From JAFALX01 sp050734185 (GTDB taxonomy: Bacteria; Chloroflexota; Dormibacteria; Aeolococcales; Aeolococcaceae), in the NCBI GenBank assembly GCA_050734185.1, contig JBOHUE010000105.1:1-14390 (forward strand): DNA of 14,390 nucleotides, given 5' to 3'. How positions within the stretch are numbered: the first letter of the stretch is position 1; each line of letters begins with the position of its first letter. The notes under the pieces were generated by a model. That model was not told the origin of the DNA. It was given only the letters and a program-made list of their open reading frames with translations, and did no database searches. Position numbers and translations under genes: made by a program. Positions 8,197 to 14,390 of the stretch are shown in pieces.

Positions 8197-8955
8197 GTGA
8201 CGGGACTGCTCGACGGCGCGGTGCCGCGGCCGCTGGTCATCGCGCATCGCGGCGCGTCCGCGGATGCGCCGGACAACTCGCTGTCCGCGTTCGAGGTCGC
8301 GATCGAGCACGGAGCGGACATGGTGGAGCTCGACGTGCGGCGCACCGCCGACGGCACGCTCGTCGCGCATCACAGCGCGCGCCGCCGCGGGATCCCGCTC
8401 GAGCGGTTGACCTACGCCGAGCTGGTGCGGCGCAGCCGGTACCGGCCGCCGCGGCTGGACGAGGTGCTCAGCCTGTGCGCTGGACGCGTCGCCCTTGACG
8501 TCGAGGTGAAGGAGCCCGGGTACGAGGCCGAGATTCTCGAACACGTCGAGCGGCGCATGCCGCTGGAGCGCGTTTTGGTGACGTCCTTCCAGACTGGCGT
8601 GATCCAAACGATCAAGTCACTTCGGCCGGGCCTGAGCTGCGGCCTCGTCGTCGGGCTCGGCCGCCTCCGCGCCGGTCGCGCCGGCGTCGGTCCCGCGGTG
8701 GTCGACCCGGCGCTCGCCTGCGGGGCCGACTTCGTCGCCATGCACCAGCTCCTCGCCGGCCTCCGTCCCCACTCGCGCCGCCGGCTCGGCTCGACGCCGG
8801 TGCTGCGAGCGGCAGCCGAGGCGCAGCTTCCGGTGGTGGTGTGGACCGTCAACGGCATCCCCCGCCTGCGCCACTTCCTCGCCGACCCCCTGATCGCCGC
8901 AGTGATCACTGACATCCCCGCCACCGCGGTCGAGTTGCGCCGCCAGCTCACATGA
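8197..8955 (+). CDS. Glycerophosphodiester phosphodiesterase family protein
   Basis: A TIM-barrel GDPD-family protein, whose relatives hydrolyse glycerophosphodiesters to glycerol-3-phosphate and an alcohol. From GTG 8197 it has 252 residues. AHRGAS (16-21, His17), ELDVRRTADG (44-53, metal ligands Glu44 and Asp46), LVAHH (55-59, second catalytic His), DVEVKEPG (101-108, Glu103) and a C-terminal VVWTVNG...VITDIP stretch follow the family order. It differs from the consensus: the PENT motif reads PDNS, and the HD with its following D..L.RTT.G segment is shortened to HHSARRRG. No signal peptide is visible, so it is probably cytoplasmic. It is transcribed away from purB, 67 bp before the sigma factor gene on the same strand. 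Family is confident; activity and substrate are not. Confidence 0.88.
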   Translation: MTGLLDGAVPRPLVIAHRGASADAPDNSLSAFEVAIEHGADMVELDVRRTADGTLVAHHSARRRGIPLERLTYAELVRRSRYRPPRLDEVLSLCAGRVALDVEVKEPGYEAEILEHVERRMPLERVLVTSFQTGVIQTIKSLRPGLSCGLVVGLGRLRAGRAGVGPAVVDPALACGADFVAMHQLLAGLRPHSRRRLGSTPVLRAAAEAQLPVVVWTVNGIPRLRHFLADPLIAAVITDIPATAVELRRQLT

Positions 8956-8972
8956 CGTCTGCCCCGGGACGC

Positions 8973-8998
8973 GTAACTGCGCAACCGCACCGCCCGTT
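8973..8998 (+). promoter_or_regulatory. Possible ECF-type promoter before the sigma factor gene
   Basis: GTAACT (8973-8978), a 16-nt spacer, then CGTT (8995-8998). This resembles the AAC / CGTN spacing of ECF promoters and lies 24 nt before the sigma factor ATG, with the Shine-Dalgarno in between. It could allow autoregulation. Such short motifs occur by chance in GC-rich DNA. Confidence 0.25.
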
Positions 8999-9022
8999 CC
9001 CCGGACAGGAAGTGGAGCAGCG

Positions 9023-9586
9023 ATGAGCCTGCCCCGCGACGTCGAGGACCAACTGGTCGAGCGAGCGAAAACAGATGCTGATGCCTTTGGACAGCTGTAT
9101 GACCACTATTTCGGTCAGATCTACCGATTCGTATACAGCCGTCTTCACGATCAAGACACCGCGGAGGACGTGACCTCCGAGGTCTTTTTCAAAGCGCTGC
9201 GCGCAATCGGGAGATACAAGCCCTCGGGCCACCCCTTCAGCGCCTGGCTCTACCAGATCTCAGTCAACGCAATCAATGACCAGTACCGAAGCCGCAAGCC
9301 GTCGTCGAGCCTCGACACCGCTGTGGCGGTCCCGGACCCACAGCGCCCTGTTGCCGAGCGAGTGGTCGACAGCAGTGAGGCGGCTCGCGTTTGGGCGGCG
9401 ATCGACGACCTGCCGCCGCAGCAGCGGGTCGCCATGTCGCTGAAGCTCGGCGAGGACATGAAGCTCGCCCAGATCGGCGAGATCATGGGCAAGTCCGAGG
9501 GCGCGGTGAAGCTGCTGATCCACCGCGGGATGATCGGCGTGCGCCAGCGCCTCGGCGTGAGCTCGAGCGTTGAGGAGACGGCATGA
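9023..9586 (+). CDS. ECF-type RNA polymerase sigma factor
   Basis: A 187-residue sigma-70 family protein with only regions 2 and 4. Region 2 spans about 21-91: FGQLYDHYFGQIYRFVYSRL, then DTAEDVTSEVFFKAL for core binding and -10 recognition, then an FSAWLYQISVNAINDQYR end. A variable linker covers 92-122, and region 4 about 123-178 has DLPPQQRVAMSL and the helix-turn-helix LAQIGEIMGKSEGAVKLLIHRG. ATG 9023 has GGAG 5 nt upstream. The stop overlaps the next gene by ATGA, so the two are translated together, the usual arrangement of an ECF sigma factor with its anti-sigma factor. The first ~250 bases are visibly less GC-rich than the surroundings. The exact ECF group cannot be assigned by eye. Confidence 0.93.
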   Translation: MSLPRDVEDQLVERAKTDADAFGQLYDHYFGQIYRFVYSRLHDQDTAEDVTSEVFFKALRAIGRYKPSGHPFSAWLYQISVNAINDQYRSRKPSSSLDTAVAVPDPQRPVAERVVDSSEAARVWAAIDDLPPQQRVAMSLKLGEDMKLAQIGEIMGKSEGAVKLLIHRGMIGVRQRLGVSSSVEETA

Positions 9587-11877
9587 CCGATCCCGAGCTC
9601 GCCGATCTCTTCGCGGACGATCCGAGCCTGGAGGAGATGGCGCAGCTGCTCCGTGCCTCGCGGCCTGACCCGGAGATCGACCCGTACTTCCAGCGCCGGC
9701 TGCGCGGCCAGCTCATGCAGGCGGCCGCGGAGCGTCCGCAGCGGACCCGGCCCGGGCGTCAGGTCCGCGCGCCGTTCTGGATGCGCTTGCGCGCCGCCCA
9801 CTTCGCGTGGGGCGGCGGCGCCGCCGGCGTCGCGCTGACCGCGGCGACAGTCGTCGCGCTGGTCGTTGGGGGCCAGGGGCACGATCGCCAGACGACGATC
9901 ATGGCCACCTCTCCGGTGGCCGCCCAGCACCGGGTCAGCCCCACGAACACGATCACCGTCAGCTTCAACCAGCGGATGAACCGTTCCTCGGTCGAGTCGG
10001 GGCTCAACATCGAGCCCGCCACGCAGGTCACCACAGCCTGGCAGGGCAACGACCTCGTCATCACACCGGTGCATCACCTGGCCGGCAACACCACGTACAG
10101 CCTGACAATCGCTCAGCCCGCCCTGGTCGCGTCGTCCGGAGCCCACGCGACGGCGCCCGTGCAGATCAACTTCGGCACGGCACCGACGCCGCCGCCGGCA
10201 CCCACGCCGACCATACCGGTGCTGACCACGACGGATCTGGGCGCGGCCCAGGGTGGCCTGTTGCTGTTCGCGCCGGACGGCAGCATCGTCGTCAACGCCC
10301 CCGCGGCGTCGGGAGCCACGGCACAGCCGTCAGCGTCACCGTCGGCATCGCCGAGCGCGTCGCCGAGCCCGAGCCCCAGCCCCAAAGCGAGCCCCACACC
10401 GGCGCCCACCCCGTCGAGCCCGCCCGCGCTCACGCCGTCGCCGGTGCCGGTGACCGGCCCGGCGCTCGAAGAGCTGGCGCAGGGGTCGAGCACTCCGGTG
10501 GTCCTGGGGCCGGCCGCAACGGCGGCCGCGTTCTCGCCCGACGGAAGCTCACTCGCGTCGACCGTCACCACGACCGAGGGTGGCGGCGGTGACATCCTGC
10601 TCAGCCGCGCCGACGGCACCGGTCGCCGCACGCTCGCCCACTCGGCGAACCCGGTCGTCGGCATCGCCTGGACGTCCGCCGGGAAGATCGAGTTCGCCAC
10701 TGCGCAGGCCGTCAGCACGGTCGACAGCTCCGGCGTCGTGCAGACGATCGCGCAACCCTCCGGGACGATCAGCGGCCTCTCGCCGAGCGGCGGGAGCGCC
10801 CGTCTGGCCCCGACCGCGACCTCGCCGGCCGCGCTGTACGACCTGGCCAAGGGCCAGGTCATTCCGCTGCTGGGAGCGACCGCCTCGGCGCCGGTCGCAT
10901 TCAGTGGCGACGGCACGACCGTCGCATGGATCGACTCGAGCAACGGGCAGCCGCGCCTGCTGGACGCACCGCCGTCGAGCGGCCTCCCATCGGTGGTCTC
11001 CGTCCTCGATCCCGCCGCGCAACTGGGTCCGATCGCACTGAGCCGGGACGCCTCCGAGATCGCGTATGGCGAGACCATGGCGGACGGCACCGGCAAGGTC
11101 GTCCTCGCGCAGCTTCCGCTGGGGACACCGCTCGCCACTGCACCGATGAGCCAGCTCGTCCGCTTCTCGCCGCGGGGTGACACGCTCGCGCTGGTGCAGC
11201 AGTCAGGTCAGGGCACGCAGGCGCTGCTCGCGCAGTTGCCGGGCGCGACCTCGACCACCGGGCCCGCCGTCCCCACGGCTGCGAGCCAGGTGCTGCACGC
11301 GTTCCTCGACGCGCAGGTGCGCGGAGACCACGCAGCGCTGAGCTCGCTGAGCCTGCCCAGCGTGCTGGCGTCGCTGCCGCCGGTGACCATCACGCGCGCA
11401 TCGCTGATCGACGAGGTCGTGCAGCACGACGGCAACGTGCAGGGCATCGCCAGCCTGGCGTCCGATCCCACCCCCACCCGCCTGTTCACGCTCGTCACCG
11501 ATGAGACGCTCACCGTCGCGCAGAGCGGCGGCTCGTACGTGGTGACCGCGCTGACCGCCTCACAGCCCCACCAGCAAGCCGCCGGCCCGCACGTCGTCAG
11601 CGTCACCTCGTCGCAGAAGCAGGGCACGCTCACCGTCGTGGTCGCGTTCGACAGTGACCTGGTGCCGTCGACGGTGCCGGGCGCGATCGCGCTGCAGCAG
11701 GCGTCGGGGACCGCGCTGCCAGCCACTGTCACCTATGACCAAAACTCGCGGACCGCGACAGTGACACTGGATCAGGTGCCGAGCGGCGCGATCTCCGTTG
11801 TCGTCGGTACGTCCCTGCGTGACGTCAACGGCGCCGCGCCCCCGGCTGCGTTCAGCGCCCCGGTCGTCGCCGGCTGA
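9583..11877 (+). CDS. Single-pass membrane protein with Ig-like and beta-propeller-like ectodomain; putative anti-sigma/sensor
   Basis: A 764-residue protein translationally coupled to the sigma factor. Residues 1-75 are hydrophilic and probably cytoplasmic (acidic start, then DPYFQRRLRGQLMQAAAERPQ). One TM helix lies at about 78-97, and the remainder should be outside. An Ig-like domain of Big_5/SbsA type spans about 108-198 (NTITVSFNQRM...GNTTYSLTI). A Pro/Ser/Ala linker follows (249-289). Next come propeller-like PD40/TolB-type repeats, e.g. AAFSPDGSSLAS (315), VAFSGDGTTVAWI (438), IALSRDASEIAYG (484) and VRFSPRGDTLALV (526). A small alpha/beta segment covers 566-660 (HAFLDAQVRGDHAAL). A second Ig-like domain spans 668-762. 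I saw no cysteine, so there is no zinc anti-sigma motif. Anti-sigma function is inferred only from the coupling, the topology and the short cytoplasmic part. It could instead be a cell-surface protein controlled by the sigma factor. Confidence 0.75.
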   Translation: MTDPELADLFADDPSLEEMAQLLRASRPDPEIDPYFQRRLRGQLMQAAAERPQRTRPGRQVRAPFWMRLRAAHFAWGGGAAGVALTAATVVALVVGGQGHDRQTTIMATSPVAAQHRVSPTNTITVSFNQRMNRSSVESGLNIEPATQVTTAWQGNDLVITPVHHLAGNTTYSLTIAQPALVASSGAHATAPVQINFGTAPTPPPAPTPTIPVLTTTDLGAAQGGLLLFAPDGSIVVNAPAASGATAQPSASPSASPSASPSPSPSPKASPTPAPTPSSPPALTPSPVPVTGPALEELAQGSSTPVVLGPAATAAAFSPDGSSLASTVTTTEGGGGDILLSRADGTGRRTLAHSANPVVGIAWTSAGKIEFATAQAVSTVDSSGVVQTIAQPSGTISGLSPSGGSARLAPTATSPAALYDLAKGQVIPLLGATASAPVAFSGDGTTVAWIDSSNGQPRLLDAPPSSGLPSVVSVLDPAAQLGPIALSRDASEIAYGETMADGTGKVVLAQLPLGTPLATAPMSQLVRFSPRGDTLALVQQSGQGTQALLAQLPGATSTTGPAVPTAASQVLHAFLDAQVRGDHAALSSLSLPSVLASLPPVTITRASLIDEVVQHDGNVQGIASLASDPTPTRLFTLVTDETLTVAQSGGSYVVTALTASQPHQQAAGPHVVSVTSSQKQGTLTVVVAFDSDLVPSTVPGAIALQQASGTALPATVTYDQNSRTATVTLDQVPSGAISVVVGTSLRDVNGAAPPAAFSAPVVAG
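10327..10449 (+). repeat. Low-complexity Pro/Ser/Ala linker coding repeat
   Basis: Degenerate triplet/hexamer repeats encode residues 249-289 of the membrane protein (SASPSASPSASPSPSPSPK and similar). It is an unstructured spacer between the first Ig-like domain and the propeller. Such tracts often vary in length between strains. Confidence 0.8.
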
Positions 11878-11880
11878 CCT

Positions 11881-12621
11881 TCACTCCCGCGCGGTCAGCG
11901 TAATGATGCGTGCGTGGATCGGGATGCGCAGCGTCCCGTCAGCCTCGGCGAAGGGTTCGAGGAGCGCCGTGTAGCGTTTGCGCGCGGCGTCGACCGTGGC
12001 ATCGGGCAACGCGGCGAGGTCGACCGCGAGCGGACTGTCGAGCATTGCCGCCCACGCATGCGCCGCGGTCTCAGCGCGGTACACATCGCGGACGCCGCGC
12101 ACACGCGCGGAGCGCGGCGGCGAGACCGGCGCCAGCAGGCGATCCAGGAAGCGCGACGTGATCCCCTCGTCCTGCAGCGCATCGCGCAGCGTCGTGACGA
12201 ACACCGGCGGTTGCTCGTCATCCCAGACGAGGAGGGCGGCGCGACCGCCGCGACGCAGCACGCGCGAGACGTCGCCGAGCAGGAAGCGATGGTCGGTGAA
12301 CACGAGGGTGGCGAGCGATGCGACGACGTCACACGACGCATCGTCGAGCGGCACGGACGACCCGTCGCTCATGCGCGGCACGACCTTGGACACACCGAGC
12401 AGGGTCTCCGCCGCGTCGGTCGCGAGCTCGAGGTCGGTGTCGACCGCGACAACGGTGCCGAACGGCCGGATTGTGCGCGCGAGCGCCGCCGTGAGAACAC
12501 CGCCGTCGCACATCAGGTCGCACGCTACCGACGCTGCCGCGAGATCGAGCTCGGCCACCACCTGCTCACCAAGCGGGCGCAGCACTGAGGCGGAGAGCGC
12601 CACGCCGTACCGGCGACGCAT
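11881..12621 (-). CDS. SAM-dependent methyltransferase-like protein
   Basis: A 246-residue protein with a class I methyltransferase layout. Motif I lies at about 34-42 (CDLMCDGGV, a degenerate form of the D/ExGxGxG loop). An acidic strand end, VVAVDTD (58-63), could bind the SAM ribose. CDVVASLATLVFTD (97-110) is in the motif IV place, and VSRVLRRGGRAALLVWD (118-134) is the usual post-IV helix and strand of Methyltransf_11 proteins. ATG 12621 was chosen because the upstream extension lies inside accC. It follows the accC stop by 8 nt, so it is probably co-transcribed. Its stop is only 3 bp from the stop of the convergent membrane-protein gene. The substrate is unknown, and the eroded glycine loop makes activity uncertain. 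Confidence 0.75.
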   Translation of the reverse strand: MRRRYGVALSASVLRPLGEQVVAELDLAAASVACDLMCDGGVLTAALARTIRPFGTVVAVDTDLELATDAAETLLGVSKVVPRMSDGSSVPLDDASCDVVASLATLVFTDHRFLLGDVSRVLRRGGRAALLVWDDEQPPVFVTTLRDALQDEGITSRFLDRLLAPVSPPRSARVRGVRDVYRAETAAHAWAAMLDSPLAVDLAALPDATVDAARKRYTALLEPFAEADGTLRIPIHARIITLTARE

Positions 12622-12629
12622 CTGCCGAC

Positions 12630-14069
12630 CTAGACGCTGACGATCGCGGCGGCGATCGCGGCGGCCCGCGCCGGGTCGCGGACGAGCCGGCGAAGCGGCT
12701 CCTGGCGTTGCGCCCACACCGCGGCCTCATCGACGAGCTCGGGGTGCTGATCGATGAAGTGCGTGCTGTAGCGGCCGGCCCGGAACTCGGGATGGGACGT
12801 GAGCGCCAGGTGGTACGCGATGTTGGTGTGGATCCCGGTGATCACGAACTCGAGGAGCGCGCGCCGCACGCGGTCGAGCGCGATATCACGGTCGGGGCCA
12901 TGCACGATGAGCTTGGCGATCATCGGGTCGTAATCCGGGGAGACGAGCGCCGGTCCGGCGAGCGCGCTGTCGACGCGCACGCCCGGCCCCGCGGGCTCGT
13001 GGTAGCCGGTGACCCGACCCGGTGACGGCAGAAACCGCTTGGCCGGGTTCTCCGCGTTGACACGGCACTCGACCGCGTGGCCACGCGGCACCAGCGACTC
13101 CTGCTGCAGCGTGAGCCGCTCGCCCGCGGCGATGCGCAGCTGCTCCGCGACGAGGTCGACACCGTAGACAAGCTCGGTGATCGGGTGCTCCACCTGCAGG
13201 CGCGTGTTCATTTCGAGGAAGAAGAACTCGCCGTCGCGGTAGATGAACTCGACGGTGCCGGCGTTCACGTAGCCGACAGCACGTGCCGCCGTGACCGCGG
13301 CCTCGCCCATGCGTGCGCGAGTCGGCGCGTCGATGACCGGCGACGGCGCCTCCTCGACGATCTTCTGATGACGGCGCTGAATGGAGCACTCGCGCTCGCC
13401 GAGATGCACGACGTTGCCGTGCTGATCGGCGAGCACCTGGATCTCGATGTGCCGTGGCTCGTCGAGGTAACGCTCCAGGAAGACCGTGTCGTTGCCGAAG
13501 GCGCGACGCGCGGTGCTGCGCGCTGTCTCGAGCGCGTCGCGCAGCTCCGTCTCGCTGCGCGCGATCTTCATGCCGATCCCGCCGCCGCCCGCGCTCGCCT
13601 TGATGAGCACCGGATAGCCGATCTCGCGTGCCGCGGCGACGGCCTCCTCGACGGTCTGCACCGCGCCGCTGCCCGGCACGACGGGCACGCCGCTGGCGCG
13701 CATGCGGTCGCGCGCGGGCACCTTCTCGCCCATCGCAGACATCGCAGCCGGCGACGGACCAACGAACACGATGCCGGCGTCCGCGCACGCGCGAGCGAAC
13801 GCGGCGTTCTCGCTGAGGAACCCGTAGCCCGGATGAATGGCCTGCGCGCCGGTTCGCCTCGCAGCATCGATGACACGGTCGATGACGAGATACGACTGCG
13901 CCGACGGCGCCGGGCCGATTTCCACCGCCTCGTCGGCGAGCAGCACGAACGCCGCCGTGCGGTCGGCCTCGCTGTGCACCGCGACGGTGCGGATGCCGAG
14001 GTCGCGACAGCCGCGGATGACACGGACCGCGATCTCGCCGCGGTTCGCAATCAGGACCTTGTCGAACAT
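12630..14069 (-). CDS. accC: Biotin carboxylase subunit of an acetyl-/acyl-CoA carboxylase
   Basis: ATP- and bicarbonate-dependent carboxylation of biotin on the carrier protein. The 479 residues start MFDKVLIANRGEIAVRVIRG, the canonical N-terminus. HPGYGFLSEN (79-88) belongs to the N-terminal domain. The ATP-grasp glycine loop is AGGGGIGMK (160-168), where many homologues have R or K for the Ile. HIEIQVLAD (207-215), GERECSIQRRHQK (224-236), EMNTRLQVEHPITE (286-299, catalytic Arg290) and the C-terminal AVECRVNAE...FLPSPG block follow. The length is that of a stand-alone biotin carboxylase, with no carrier or carboxyltransferase domain. The ATG directly abuts the stop of the carrier gene, implying stop-start coupling and a shared complex. 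Whether the acceptor is acetyl-CoA or another acyl-CoA cannot be told here. Confidence 0.94.
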   Translation of the reverse strand: MFDKVLIANRGEIAVRVIRGCRDLGIRTVAVHSEADRTAAFVLLADEAVEIGPAPSAQSYLVIDRVIDAARRTGAQAIHPGYGFLSENAAFARACADAGIVFVGPSPAAMSAMGEKVPARDRMRASGVPVVPGSGAVQTVEEAVAAAREIGYPVLIKASAGGGGIGMKIARSETELRDALETARSTARRAFGNDTVFLERYLDEPRHIEIQVLADQHGNVVHLGERECSIQRRHQKIVEEAPSPVIDAPTRARMGEAAVTAARAVGYVNAGTVEFIYRDGEFFFLEMNTRLQVEHPITELVYGVDLVAEQLRIAAGERLTLQQESLVPRGHAVECRVNAENPAKRFLPSPGRVTGYHEPAGPGVRVDSALAGPALVSPDYDPMIAKLIVHGPDRDIALDRVRRALLEFVITGIHTNIAYHLALTSHPEFRAGRYSTHFIDQHPELVDEAAVWAQRQEPLRRLVRDPARAAAIAAAIVSV

Positions 14070-14390
14070 CTAGTCGATGTCGACGAGTGGATCGCGGGGG
14101 CGGACGACGTCGCCCTCCTTGACGTGCACGCGCGAGATCGTGCCGCTGCGCGTCGCGGTGATGTCGTTCTGCATCTTCATCGCCTCCAGCACGGCGACGA
14201 CGTCGCCCAGGTGCACCTGGTCGCCGACGGACACGCTCACCTTGAGCAGCAGGCCCTGCATCGGCGCGACGACAGTCCCTTCGCGCACCCTCGCGGGCGC
14301 TCCCTCCGGAGCGGCCTCCGCCGCTGCGCGCGCGCTGCCGCCGCTCGCGCCGATGACGCGCACCGCGTAGGACTGGCCGTCCACCTCCAC
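14070..14390 (-). CDS. Biotin carboxyl carrier protein (partial, N-terminus outside the window)
   Basis: The visible 106 residues carry a short beta segment (VDGQSYAVRVIG), an Ala/Gly/Pro-rich linker (about 14-36) and a biotinyl domain (37-106). The biotinylated lysine is in EAMKM (Lys72 of the visible part, codon 14175-14177). The domain has two residues less structure than the AccB thumb type and reads like the carriers of acyl-CoA or pyruvate carboxylases (APMQGLLLKVSVSVGDQV...GDVVAVLEAMKMQNDI). The frame runs off the right edge; the GTG at the last three bases is probably internal. The stop TAG is immediately followed by the accC start. Naming it accB is avoided because the carboxylase type is unknown. 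Confidence 0.88.
   Translation of the reverse strand: MEVDGQSYAVRVIGASGGSARAAAEAAPEGAPARVREGTVVAPMQGLLLKVSVSVGDQVHLGDVVAVLEAMKMQNDITATRSGTISRVHVKEGDVVRPRDPLVDID

Noticed and set aside
8963..9004. Hairpin between CCGGGACG and CGTTCCCCGG as a terminator after the phosphodiesterase gene
   Set aside because: The stem needs a bulge, is only about five paired bases before it, and has no T-tract. A promoter reading of the region is equally possible.
9250..10146. 298-codon minus-strand open frame opposite the sigma factor and start of the membrane protein
   Set aside because: It covers a clear sigma region 4 on the other strand and has no domain of its own.
10113..11183. 356-codon minus-strand open frame opposite the membrane-protein gene
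   Set aside because: The plus-strand frame has a coherent TM, Ig-like and propeller layout and overlaps the sigma gene. The minus frame is low-complexity Gly/Ala/Val sequence mirroring the Pro/Ser linker.

Overview
High-GC bacterial DNA, densely coded, with no rRNA, tRNA, CRISPR array or phage genes seen. The purine genes are of the PurS/PurQ/small-PurL type, in the order purB-C-S-Q-L-F known from Gram-positive-type genomes. Biotin carboxylase and its biotin carrier are separate proteins, not the fused alpha chain usual in Actinobacteria. With the GC content and the sigma factor/Ig-propeller pair, this suggests a Terrabacteria lineage such as Chloroflexota or Candidatus Dormibacterota. That placement is inference; no marker gene fixes it.

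Layout. At 1-53 is the C-terminal tail of a plus-strand protein, probably a membrane protein. From 55 to 8155 everything lies on the minus strand and reads right to left as purB, purC, purS, purQ, purL, purF, then an AAC(6')-like GNAT acetyltransferase. Most of these genes overlap or nearly touch (purC/purS and purQ/purL share GTGA overlaps; purL/purF overlap by 8 nt). The exception is a 570-bp gap between purS and purQ, filled by copies of a ~100-bp element with inverted-repeat ends and by a second, related 66-bp direct repeat. It looks like a small non-autonomous mobile or REP/MITE-like family inserted into the operon.

From 8197 to 11877 the plus strand carries a glycerophosphodiester phosphodiesterase-family gene, an ECF-type sigma factor, and, overlapping it by 4 nt, a 764-residue single-pass membrane protein. 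That protein has a short cytoplasmic N-terminus, one TM helix, an Ig-like domain, a Pro/Ser/Ala linker, beta-propeller-like repeats, a small alpha/beta segment and a second Ig-like domain. The pair looks like a sigma factor with its membrane sensor/anti-sigma factor, but without the usual zinc-binding anti-sigma motif.

From 11881 to the right edge the minus strand carries an acyl-CoA carboxylase module: biotin carboxyl carrier (cut by the window edge), biotin carboxylase, and a trailing SAM-dependent methyltransferase-like gene.

How the genes work together: PurF makes phosphoribosylamine, PurS/Q/L together make FGAM, PurC makes SAICAR, and PurB acts on SAICAR and adenylosuccinate. The carrier and AccC would supply carboxybiotin to a carboxyltransferase not in the window. 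The best candidates for something undescribed are the sigma/membrane-protein pair and the repeat family inside the pur operon.
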